From the NCBI GenBank assembly GCA_050955105.1, contig JBPBQZ010000127.1:1-30490 (forward strand): a stretch of 30,490 bases of DNA, written 5' to 3'. Origin of the DNA: JBPBQZ01 sp050955105. Its GTDB lineage: Bacteria; Pseudomonadota; Gammaproteobacteria; Burkholderiales; Burkholderiaceae. The translations under genes and the position numbers were made by a program. Under the pieces are notes generated by a model that worked only from the letters and a program-made list of their open reading frames with translations, was not told the DNA's origin and searched no databases. This document shows positions 1-6,626 of the stretch, in pieces; position 1 is the stretch's first letter, and every line of letters starts with the position of its first letter.

Positions 1-205
1 GCCCGAAGTACCGGACGTACCCGAGGTACCGGAGGTGCCCGAAGTACCGGAAGTGCCCGAAGTACCGGAAGTGCCCGAGGTACCGGAGGTGCCCGAAGTA
101 CCGGAGGTGCCCGAAGTACCGGAAGTACCCGAAGTACCGGAGGTGCCCGAAGTACCGGAAGTGCCCGAGGTACCGGAGGTGCCCGAAGTACCGGAGGTGC
201 CGGAC
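1..205. repeat. Nine-base tandem repeat inside the lipoprotein gene
   Basis: Roughly 22 imperfect nine-base units, alternating between forms related to gtaccggaa and gtgcccgaa, so that the sequence also has an 18-base period. On the coding (minus) strand every unit is a Thr-Ser-Gly triplet, and differences between units are mostly synonymous. Unit length is a multiple of three, so gain or loss of units changes protein length without breaking the frame. It continues past the window edge. Confidence 0.85.
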
Positions 206-426
206 GAGCCACCGGACGTACCCGACGAGCCACCAGACGTACCTGACGAGCCGGACGTACCCGACGAGCCGGACGTGCCCGAAGAACCACCGCCTCCAGA
301 ACTAGTTCCGATTGCTCCGCTGGAGCCGATCGGCGTGACGTGCGTGGTGCCCGAGCCACAACCGTAAAGGGCGAGCAAGGCTGATGCGGCGACCGCTATG
401 GCGGTCCGGCGGGCTAGGTTTTGCAT
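1..426 (-). CDS. Repeat-rich lipoprotein, partial (runs off the left edge)
   Basis: Open for 142 codons from an ATG at 426 to the window edge, with GAGGGA about eight bases upstream as ribosome binding site. Residues 1-22 form a lipoprotein signal peptide (two Arg, then a hydrophobic Ala/Leu stretch) ending in Leu-Tyr-Gly-Cys with the modifiable cysteine at residue 23; Tyr at -2 is unusual but tolerated. The next residues are Gly/Ser/Thr-rich and then become an almost pure Gly-Thr-Ser repeat to the edge. The protein is probably exported and lipid-anchored, with the repeat acting as a flexible stalk; this is inference, because any folded domain lies outside the window. The plus strand of the same DNA also reads as an uninterrupted Pro-Glu-Val repeat, which is a by-product of the repeat. 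Betaproteobacterial collagen-like or adhesin-like lipoproteins are possible relatives. Confidence 0.75.
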   Translation of the reverse strand, partial: MQNLARRTAIAVAASALLALYGCGSGTTHVTPIGSSGAIGTSSGGGGSSGTSGSSGTSGSSGTSGGSSGTSGGSSGTSGTSGTSGTSGTSGTSGTSGTSGTSGTSGTSGTSGTSGTSGTSGTSGTSGTSGTSGTSGTSGTSG

Positions 427-670
427 GATGGTGTCCCTCGTAGAACTTTTGTGTGGACACTATCAAGCAATAGGCGGGCCAATCACGAAACGCGCTTTTT
501 ATGAATTTTTATGCAGATTTCGAGCTCAAAGTACATAAAAAACGCAGATACTCTTCATATAAAGCGGAAACCGCGCAATAACATGTTCCGCTGTTCCGCG
601 TGCGTTACGTAACACAAGGCCGCGCGACACCCTCGTAAACCCTTGTTTAGCAAAGAGAATCAACGCCCGA

Positions 671-1528
671 CTAAACCAGGAATACCTCAAAATCACGCAA
701 TAGCCGCTGCAGCACGAAGGGCGGCAGAATCGCCGCGCTGCCGGTTGTCGCATCCGGCTCAAGTTGACTGACAAAGGCCGTGACGGCCGCGCGTTTCGCT
801 TCTGCCGCTGCGGGCGACAGTCGCAACGAGACCGCGCGATGCCAGGGCACGCGTGCATCGTCGGGGCTGGCCCAGTGCCAGGTCCACACCGGTGTCTCGA
901 TCAAGCGCGCCCCCGTTTCCGCGCAGGCTCGTAGCGCCGCACGCCCGCACGCTTCGTGGTCGGGATGGCCATCGTTACGCCAGGTCGAGATAACCACGTC
1001 GGTCGACCGCGTCACCTGCGCGATCCGCGCGGCCAGCGTGTCCTCGAAGCTTTTCACGTCGCCGTCCGGCAAGCCCAGGCGGATGAGCTGCAAGCCTGCA
1101 ATGCCCAGTCGATCCAGCGCCGCGGCAGTTTCGAGCGGCCGCGTTTGCGCCAGTCGCTCGGCCGACCATTGGCTCGATCCAGGATGGCTGGCGGCGCCAT
1201 CGGTCACAGCGATCAAAATCGCCGCTGCCGATTCATGGTCCGCCGCTAACTCGGTTTGTGGCGGCGCGGCTGGCGTGCCGCTGGCGACCGCGCCGGATTC
1301 GCTCAGACGTTTGCGAGCCCGACGCTCCCATAGCAACGCCAGCAAGCCACCGGTCGCAAGAATTTCGTCGTCCGGATGCGGCGCGACGATAATCGCCCGC
1401 CCGCCATCGGGGATCAGTTTGTCGACGCTCACCGGCGGAAATCGTGAAAGCCGCGGCCACGCCTGCCATTGCGCTTCCTGTGTGCCGTCGCCGACTACGG
1501 TGCGGCCCGGCGCCTGCTTGTTTTCCAT
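671..1528 (-). CDS. PIG-L/LmbE family deacetylase
   Basis: A 285-residue protein of the PIG-L (GlcNAc-PI de-N-acetylase / LmbE) family, zinc enzymes that remove acetyl groups from N-acetylglucosaminyl substrates. The signature Ala-Pro-His-Pro-Asp-Asp-Glu is at residues 49-55 and supplies zinc ligands and the catalytic Asp; the second family motif, His-Pro-Asp-His-Glu, is at 188-192 and supplies the third ligand. Length fits the family. No signal peptide is visible, so it is probably cytoplasmic. The start lies nine bases downstream of the symporter gene's stop, so the two are likely one transcript. The real substrate is unknown: relatives act in mycothiol-like thiol synthesis, glycan modification and antibiotic pathways, and nothing nearby decides between them. 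Confidence 0.85.
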   Translation of the reverse strand: MENKQAPGRTVVGDGTQEAQWQAWPRLSRFPPVSVDKLIPDGGRAIIVAPHPDDEILATGGLLALLWERRARKRLSESGAVASGTPAAPPQTELAADHESAAAILIAVTDGAASHPGSSQWSAERLAQTRPLETAAALDRLGIAGLQLIRLGLPDGDVKSFEDTLAARIAQVTRSTDVVISTWRNDGHPDHEACGRAALRACAETGARLIETPVWTWHWASPDDARVPWHRAVSLRLSPAAAEAKRAAVTAFVSQLEPDATTGSAAILPPFVLQRLLRDFEVFLV

Positions 1529-1537
1529 GATTGGATC

Positions 1538-2563
1538 CTAAGGACGTTGAGAGACCGCGCGCGATCCGCGTGCCTGCGGGTCGTCATCTTCCAGATTCCG
1601 CTGGCCCAGGCGCTGCGCCATGATCGAGCACACCATCAGCTGCAGTTGGTGGAACACCATCAGCGGCAACACGATCATGCCGACGGTCTGGCTGGCGAAC
1701 ATCACCTTGGCCATCGGTACGCCCGAGGCCAGGCTTTTCTTTGAACCGCAAAACATGATGGTGATGCGGTCAGCCGTACTGAAGCCCAGGCGTCGCGCCA
1801 ACCAGCCGGTGCACAGCAGCGCAACGCCCAACAACACGGCATTGACGACGATCACGCCGCCCAATGCTATCAGCGGCACATGCCGCCACAGTCCTTCCAC
1901 CACCGCCGCGCTGAACGCCGTATAAACGACGAGTATCAGCGAGCCCTGATCGACGGAGCGCAACATGCCGCGATGGCGATCGACCCATGCGCCGATACGT
2001 GGCCGCAGCAATTGCCCGACCGCGAACGGCACCAGCAATTGCGCGACGATCTTGCCCAGCATATCCAGCGCCGACGCACCACCGCTGCCGGCCAGACTGC
2101 TGGAAATCAGCACGCTGGCCCACAGCGGCGTGATGAAAATGCCAAGCAAGGTCGACGCGGACGCCGCGCAGACGGCCGCCGGGACGTTGCCCTTGGCAAG
2201 CGACGTCAACGCGATCGACGACTGCACCGTCGACGGCAGGCAGCACAGGAAAATCACGCCGACGTACATGGCCTGCGGCACCAGAGGTGACAGCAAAGGC
2301 TTGAGTGCGATGCCCAACAGGGGAAACAGCACGAAGGTCATGCCGACGATCAACAGATGCAAGCGCCAGTGCGTGATGGCATCGACGAGCGCGCGCCGCG
2401 ACAGCTTGGCGCCGTGCAGGAAAAACAGCAGTCCGACAGCGAAATTCGTCAACCACTCGAACGCGGTGGCGGTGCGTCCCGCGCAAGGCAGAAAGCTGGC
2501 GACGACCACCGTCGCCACGAGAGAAAGCGTGAAGTTGTCGGGCAAGTAGCGGGGACGGGCCAT
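1538..2563 (-). CDS. Bile acid:sodium symporter family membrane protein
   Basis: A membrane protein of 341 residues with about ten hydrophobic segments, resembling the SBF-like (YfeH-type) branch of the bile acid:sodium symporter superfamily. It opens with Met-Ala-Arg-Pro-Arg-Tyr-Leu-Pro-Asp-Asn-Phe, a typical opening for this branch, and I chose that ATG (2563) rather than an upstream in-frame start because the extra 56 residues look non-coding. The Shine-Dalgarno sequence is weak. Family members carry organic anions with sodium across the inner membrane; the natural substrate of the bacterial YfeH branch is not established. It leads a two-gene unit with the PIG-L deacetylase. The first gene rightward on the other strand begins about 330 bases away, so the promoter should lie in that gap. 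Confidence 0.82.
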   Translation of the reverse strand: MARPRYLPDNFTLSLVATVVVASFLPCAGRTATAFEWLTNFAVGLLFFLHGAKLSRRALVDAITHWRLHLLIVGMTFVLFPLLGIALKPLLSPLVPQAMYVGVIFLCCLPSTVQSSIALTSLAKGNVPAAVCAASASTLLGIFITPLWASVLISSSLAGSGGASALDMLGKIVAQLLVPFAVGQLLRPRIGAWVDRHRGMLRSVDQGSLILVVYTAFSAAVVEGLWRHVPLIALGGVIVVNAVLLGVALLCTGWLARRLGFSTADRITIMFCGSKKSLASGVPMAKVMFASQTVGMIVLPLMVFHQLQLMVCSIMAQRLGQRNLEDDDPQARGSRAVSQRP

Positions 2564-2892
2564 GAATTGAGTCGCAGCGGGATGGTGAGAGTGCGCGAAA
2601 CACCGAATAGTGCCGCAAATCGGCGTTGCTTGTGCCCTAGGCCAAATGGCTAAAGTAAGCAACGGCACAGGCCGCGGCAGCCATTGCACCAAGCGTAGCG
2701 TCAAGCATGCGCGCCGCCGCGCCTTTCCCATTATTCAGAGCGTCCGATCCGTACGTAACAGCTAGTTACAACGACGTCGGCGGGCTAACATTTTTCGCCT
2801 CGACAGCCAGGATGGCGGGGGATAAATTTCTGCTAACCGAGGTTTTATCGCGGAAGAGTCGGCAAATTTGCCCGGCTCAACCACCGAACGCC
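2564..2892. other. Divergent intergenic region with a perfect 12-base palindrome
   Basis: This gap separates the symporter gene (minus) from the secreted-protein gene (plus) and should hold both promoters. The plainest element is the perfect palindrome GGCAAATTTGCC at 2861-2872, ending 20 bases before the plus-strand ATG, a position where a bound repressor could block transcription or initiation. I could not place convincing -35/-10 pairs. Open reading in the plus-strand frame continues upstream to 2707, but that stretch looks unlike protein. Confidence 0.45.
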
Positions 2893-3468
2893 ATGCATCC
2901 CCGCATTTTCAACGCCCATTGTTTGCTCGCGGCAGCCGCCATGTCCGCGCTCGCGTTCAGCGCCACGACCGTTGCCGCTCCGCCGCGCATGGAGACGGGT
3001 AATTTCGCTGCACACAGTCCGCAGATCGGTCCGGCCACGCACGAGCAACTCGATCTCATGCAGTCGCGCCGTTTCCCCTCGCTGACCAACGCGCGTATCG
3101 GGCGTGCAATGCGCGCACGCTTCACCATGCATGCGTCGCACTATGGGCCGCAGGCGTTCACACCGCCAGCCGTGCCGCAACACAACGCCGCGCCCATCGC
3201 CGTGGAAAGTCTTGGACCATCGGTAGCGTTGCGCGCCGCCTACTCGCCGCGTAACGCGCCAGGCATGGAAGCCCTGCGCACCGGATCTTTGCGGGCCGAC
3301 ATCGCGCGCTATAACGCCGACCGACCCCGTCCGATAGAACCGCGCCGAACCGCGCTTTCGTCGCGCGAAAATGCCGCGAACGCCACCGCATCGCCCGCGC
3401 CTGGAGCGCGCGGCGGCATGGACATGTGGCAGACGCCAAGCCGCTGGAACAACATCTACCAAAACTAG
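2893..3468 (+). CDS. Small secreted protein of unknown function
   Basis: A 191-residue protein I do not recognise. Starting at the ATG at 2893, it has a clear Sec signal peptide: a short basic stretch, an Ala/Leu-rich core and a likely Ala-X-Ala cleavage near residue 29. That choice removes 62 N-terminal residues of the longer open frame, which would otherwise bury the signal. The mature part is rich in Ala, Pro, Arg, Asn and His, has no cysteine, and ends in an aromatic/Asn tail (Trp-Asn-Asn-Ile-Tyr-Gln-Asn). It looks largely unstructured and is presumably periplasmic or released. No recognisable ribosome binding site precedes the ATG. The next gene is convergent with only 18 bases between stops, so it is probably transcribed alone. 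Function cannot be inferred. Confidence 0.6.
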   Translation: MHPRIFNAHCLLAAAAMSALAFSATTVAAPPRMETGNFAAHSPQIGPATHEQLDLMQSRRFPSLTNARIGRAMRARFTMHASHYGPQAFTPPAVPQHNAAPIAVESLGPSVALRAAYSPRNAPGMEALRTGSLRADIARYNADRPRPIEPRRTALSSRENAANATASPAPGARGGMDMWQTPSRWNNIYQN

Positions 3469-3486
3469 CGAGCTACAGCGCGGCTA

Positions 3487-4443
3487 TTAAAGCCCTTGCA
3501 TGCGCTGCTTCGCCTGCCGGTACTCCTGGCCGATGCGCGCCATCAATTCCGCGACTGGCGGTGCATCGTGAATCATCGCCGCGCTTTGTCCGGCACCCCA
3601 GATATCTTTCCACGCCTTGGCCGAGCCCGACGAGAAGCTCATCGTCGCTTTGTCCGCCGCCGCCAGCGATTGCGGGTCGAGACCGGCGTTGACGATGCTC
3701 TCGCGCACATAGTTGCCATGCACGCCGGTAAAGAAATTCGTATAAACGATGTCGGAAGCGCCGGCGTCGATCAACGATTGCTTATAGGCAGCGCTGGCGT
3801 TGGCTTCGTGCGTGGCAATGAAGCGCGTGCCCATATAGGCCAGATCCGCCCCCATCGCCTGCGCTGCAAGCACTGCTGCGCCACTGGTGATGGCACCGGA
3901 CAACACCAGCGGTCCATCGAAAAACTCGCGGACTTCACCCACCAGCGCAAACGGCGATAGCGTGCCCGCGTGGCCGCCCGCGCCAGCCGCCACCAGGATC
4001 AAGCCGTCGACGCCCGCTTCCAAGGCCTTTTGCGCATGCCGCTTGTTGATGACGTCGTGCAGAACGATGCCGCCGTAGCCATGGATCGCATCGATCATGG
4101 CACGCTCGGGCGCGCGCAAACTGGTAATGATGATCGGCACCTTGTGCTCGACGCATACGCGCATGTCGTGTTCGAGCCGAACGTTCGATTGATGCACGAT
4201 CTGGTTCACGGCAATCGGGCCGACGCGCCGTTGCGGGTTGGCCGCCTGCCACGATGCCAGCTCGGCCTCGAGGTCGGTCAACCAGACGTCGAGCTGCGCT
4301 TCCGGCCGTGCGTTGAGGGCGGGAAAAGAACCGACGATGCCAGCCTTGCATTGCGCGGCGACCAGCTCTGGGTAGCTCACTGTGAACAGCGGTGAAGCGA
4401 CGATGGGCAGCGCCAGATTACTCAGCGCGAGAGGCAATGCCAT
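3487..4443 (-). CDS. Nitronate monooxygenase (2-nitropropane dioxygenase family)
   Basis: A 318-residue FMN-dependent TIM-barrel enzyme of the nitronate monooxygenase family, which oxidises alkyl nitronates such as propionate-3-nitronate to carbonyl compounds and nitrite. The N-terminus Leu-Pro-Ile-Val-Ala-Ser-Pro-Leu-Phe is the family opening; the glycine-rich Ala-Ala-Gly-Ala-Gly-Gly-His-Ala-Gly and the later Gly-Ala-Ile-Thr-Ser-Gly / Met-Gly-Thr-Arg-Phe segments match the FMN phosphate-binding parts. The start at 4443 is supported by AAAGGAA eight bases upstream; an in-frame start nine codons earlier lacks such a site. Related enoyl-ACP reductase (FabK-like) enzymes share the fold, so the exact reaction is less certain than the family. 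It stands alone between a convergent gene and a 206-base gap. Confidence 0.87.
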   Translation of the reverse strand: MALPLALSNLALPIVASPLFTVSYPELVAAQCKAGIVGSFPALNARPEAQLDVWLTDLEAELASWQAANPQRRVGPIAVNQIVHQSNVRLEHDMRVCVEHKVPIIITSLRAPERAMIDAIHGYGGIVLHDVINKRHAQKALEAGVDGLILVAAGAGGHAGTLSPFALVGEVREFFDGPLVLSGAITSGAAVLAAQAMGADLAYMGTRFIATHEANASAAYKQSLIDAGASDIVYTNFFTGVHGNYVRESIVNAGLDPQSLAAADKATMSFSSGSAKAWKDIWGAGQSAAMIHDAPPVAELMARIGQEYRQAKQRMQGL

Positions 4444-4613
4444 GAAGCATTCCTTTGGCCTGTTGGCCAATGACGAATCGTTAAGGGAAGCCGCAGTGCC
4501 GCGGCCACGCGTCGCAGTCGGGAAAGTACCGATGCTGTCCGAGACGGTGGCCCAGTACTATCCGCTCGACGTTGATCACGTCTTGGAACACGGTGCAGGC
4601 CGCGTTCCGCTCG

Positions 4614-4650
4614 GCCGCCAAGTGCATCCGCCCGGCGGCTTTTTCTTTTT
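4614..4650 (+). terminator. Plus-strand intrinsic-terminator-like hairpin with no matching gene
   Basis: GCCGCC (4614-4619), a 14-base loop, GGCGGC (4634-4639), then TTTTTCTTTTT to 4650. The U-tract is on the plus-strand transcript, while all genes here are on the minus strand; its last base overlaps the stop codon of the metallo-hydrolase gene. It could end antisense transcripts. The stem is short, so this is tentative. Confidence 0.4.
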
Positions 4651-5723
4651 CACGCCGCCAGCAACGCGCCTTCGCGGCGGATCGCTCCGGCGCGCAGCAG
4701 ATCCCCGAGCGTACCATCCAGCAAATCGTGCCATGCCGACTCCGGCGCCAGGGTGGCCGCCGCGGCGCGCCAGGTGCGAGCCTCCGACATCACCGTGAAC
4801 AACTGCGCCTCGCTCATCGGCGCGCTCGACATCAAGCGGAAAGCAATCAATACCTTCAGTGCCTGCCTGGCGTTGCGCGCCGGCTCGCTGGCGAGATACT
4901 GCAGGCGAGCGTAAGCGTTGTCCAAAGCTCTGCTTACGTCGGTGAACGGACGCCCATGGCCCGGCAGCACGCAATAGACGTCGAGCGAGCGGATCAGGTC
5001 GAGCACAGCGCGTTGCTCGGCGAAACCGCTTTGCTGCTCCACTTCAGGGAAGATTGCGCCAAAGCCGTTCTCCCACAGGGCATCGGCGGAAATAAGCAGA
5101 CCCGCGCGCGGCGCATACAGCATCACCGATTCGGCAATATGGCCCGGTGCGTCGAGTACCTGCCAGTCCAGGTCGGCGAGCCGCAGCGACTGACCGGCCC
5201 GCAATGCCAACGTGGTGTCGGCCGGCACCGCGAAGGGCTCGCAGCGCTGGCCGAGCGAACGAAAGGGCAGCACCTCTTCCTGCCAATTCGACGCCATCGC
5301 CATCGCGTTCGCCGGCAGCGCCAGGCGGCTGCTGTAGGCGCGCAGCAGCCGGGCGTTGCCACCGCAGTGGTCGGCGTGCAGATGAGTGTTCACCAGCAGA
5401 TCGAGCGGCCGCGACCCCAAGGCGTTCTGCACCAGTTCGACGGTGGCCGCGGCGTCGGTCTGATAGCCGCTGTCGACCAGCGCGGCACAGGCGGTGTCGG
5501 TCAGCAAAATATTGTTGGACGATAGCCAGCCGCGCTCGAACAGCGTGATGCCTGGCAGGCCCTCGAAGGTCCAACTGGCGGACGCGCCGCTGCCCGCGGC
5601 ATCGCCCGCGGCGTGCCGATGCGGCAGCGGCGTCGGCATGCGCGCTCCAGCACTTCCTTTCACGCCGGGGGTTTGGCCCGGCGCACTGATCGGCTCGATC
5701 AGATGTCGAGGGTTCTGACTCAA
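4650..5723 (-). CDS. Metallo-beta-lactamase-fold hydrolase
   Basis: A 357-residue metallo-beta-lactamase-fold enzyme. The zinc-binding motif His-Leu-His-Ala-Asp-His is at 114-119, and the further ligands are recognisable as Asp-Ala-Pro-Gly-His, Ser-Ala-Asp-Ala and Pro-Gly-His-Gly. A C-terminal extension after the core resembles the winged-helix tail of LACTB2-like proteins. The start is a TTG whose last two bases are shared with the TGA stop of the upstream MaoC gene (TTGA), with AGGGA five bases before it, which suggests translational coupling. About 50 N-terminal residues before the core are low-complexity; an internal ATG near 5639 is a possible alternative. Pairing with a MaoC hydratase hints at a thioester or lactone substrate, but the substrate cannot be read from the sequence. 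Confidence 0.83.
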   Translation of the reverse strand: MSQNPRHLIEPISAPGQTPGVKGSAGARMPTPLPHRHAAGDAAGSGASASWTFEGLPGITLFERGWLSSNNILLTDTACAALVDSGYQTDAAATVELVQNALGSRPLDLLVNTHLHADHCGGNARLLRAYSSRLALPANAMAMASNWQEEVLPFRSLGQRCEPFAVPADTTLALRAGQSLRLADLDWQVLDAPGHIAESVMLYAPRAGLLISADALWENGFGAIFPEVEQQSGFAEQRAVLDLIRSLDVYCVLPGHGRPFTDVSRALDNAYARLQYLASEPARNARQALKVLIAFRLMSSAPMSEAQLFTVMSEARTWRAAAATLAPESAWHDLLDGTLGDLLRAGAIRREGALLAA

Positions 5724-6175
5724 CGCAATCCCTGCGAGGCGCTGGCGTCGGCCGATTTCGGCATCACCAGCGTTTTGGCTTTCGCGGTAATCACTTCCTG
5801 TTCGATCTGATTTACCACCCGACCGTCGAGCATGGTCAGGTCGCCACCGAGGCTGGCTTTCCAGAACGCATCGGTCACAGTCCAGGTCATGATGATGGTG
5901 TCGCCGGCACGTACCGGCTTGTGGAATTTTAATTCGAATTCCAGCGCCAGCGGTTGCGCGAAGGCCGAGAAATGGTTCGCGACCAGGGCCATGAACAAAC
6001 TGGCGGGTTGCGTGCCCGAGGCGATCACCGAGCCGAAGCCGCGCTGCTGTGCATAGGCGGCATCGTGGTGCAAAGGATTAGTATCGCCGACCAGCATCGC
6101 GAATTCGCGAATGCTGCCAGCGCTGAATTTGGCGGTTTGCGAGAACGACTCGCCGATAGTGACGATGTGTGACAT
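5720..6175 (-). CDS. MaoC-like hot-dog-fold dehydratase
   Basis: A 151-residue single hot-dog-domain protein of the MaoC/(R)-specific enoyl-CoA hydratase family. The hydratase motif Gly-Asp-Thr-Asn-Pro-Leu-His-His-Asp, with catalytic Asp and His, is near residues 30-38, and the segment Phe-His-Lys-Pro-Val-Arg-Ala-Gly-Asp-Thr matches the conserved C-terminal part. Such enzymes hydrate trans-2-enoyl-CoA to (R)-3-hydroxyacyl-CoA, which can feed PHA synthesis, or serve as dehydratases. The start at 6175 gives the usual length; the longer open frame adds 56 unlike residues. AAGAGG lies upstream, somewhat far at about 12 bases. Its stop overlaps the start of the next gene, so the two are probably co-translated. 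Confidence 0.85.
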   Translation of the reverse strand: MSHIVTIGESFSQTAKFSAGSIREFAMLVGDTNPLHHDAAYAQQRGFGSVIASGTQPASLFMALVANHFSAFAQPLALEFELKFHKPVRAGDTIIMTWTVTDAFWKASLGGDLTMLDGRVVNQIEQEVITAKAKTLVMPKSADASASQGLR

Positions 6176-6626
6176 AAGCTTGCATGACCTCTTGCGGAAT
6201 CGGGCGCTCGCCGAAATAAGCAATTGCAACGCCAGGATAAGGACGGGCGAAGCAAAGCCGCGGCGCTGCGCCCGGCAGTCAGTTGACACGGGCATCTTGG
6301 CGCCAGCGCGGCGAGTGCCAAAGTGAAAAAGAACGGGCAGCACTGTGCCGAAGGGGCGGGGACGAAAGTCCGAGGCGAGCCGCCCTGCACATTCATCGTG
6401 ATTGCCGCGCGCTGCCGGATGGCGCCGTTATCGCGCGGCCGTCGCCGGGGGCGGAATGAAGATGTGCATTGAATGCCTCATTGTAGTGCGATTTAAACGA
6501 GACGTTGCAAAGCCGCCGCGCCGCTGCCAACCCCTGGCGAATCCTCGGAGTGCGTAGCAAACGCCGCCGTGCGGCGCACCATCCGGCCGATCCATTACAA
6601 TCCCCATTCCAAAAAAAGGAGCCGAG
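6176..6626. other. 451-base divergent intergenic region
   Basis: No supported gene is present. Near the right end TACAAT (6596-6601) is a possible -10 for the sulfate-binding-protein gene, without a good -35, as would suit an activator-dependent promoter. At 6354-6385 the DNA can form a two-tier stem: GGGCGG pairs with CCGCCC, enclosing GGAC-GAAA-GTCC (a GNRA tetraloop) and an eight-base one-sided bulge. A small palindrome GCATT-G-AATGC is at 6466-6476. None of these matches a riboswitch class I know. Confidence 0.4.

Noticed and set aside
1..205. Possible CRISPR array from the regular repeats
   Set aside because: Units are nine bases, contiguous, without spacers, and in frame in a coding sequence.
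35..367. Plus-strand open frame encoding a Pro-Glu-Val repeat
   Set aside because: It is the reverse complement of the Thr-Ser-Gly repeat in the minus-strand lipoprotein, which has a signal peptide, lipobox and ribosome binding site; the plus frame has none.
526..858. Minus-strand open frame overlapping the deacetylase end
   Set aside because: It overlaps the well-supported PIG-L gene in another frame and its product has no family-like features.
2707..2892. N-terminal extension of the secreted protein
   Set aside because: It would bury the signal peptide that starts at 2893, and composition resembles intergenic DNA.
4442..4798. Plus-strand open frame across the gap between the nitronate monooxygenase and metallo-hydrolase genes
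   Set aside because: It begins inside one gene and ends inside another, runs through the hairpin and T-tract, and has no recognisable content.
6340..6400. Resemblance to RNase P RNA (GAAAGTCCG-like string)
   Set aside because: Only this short string matches; the other universally conserved RNase P segments are missing.
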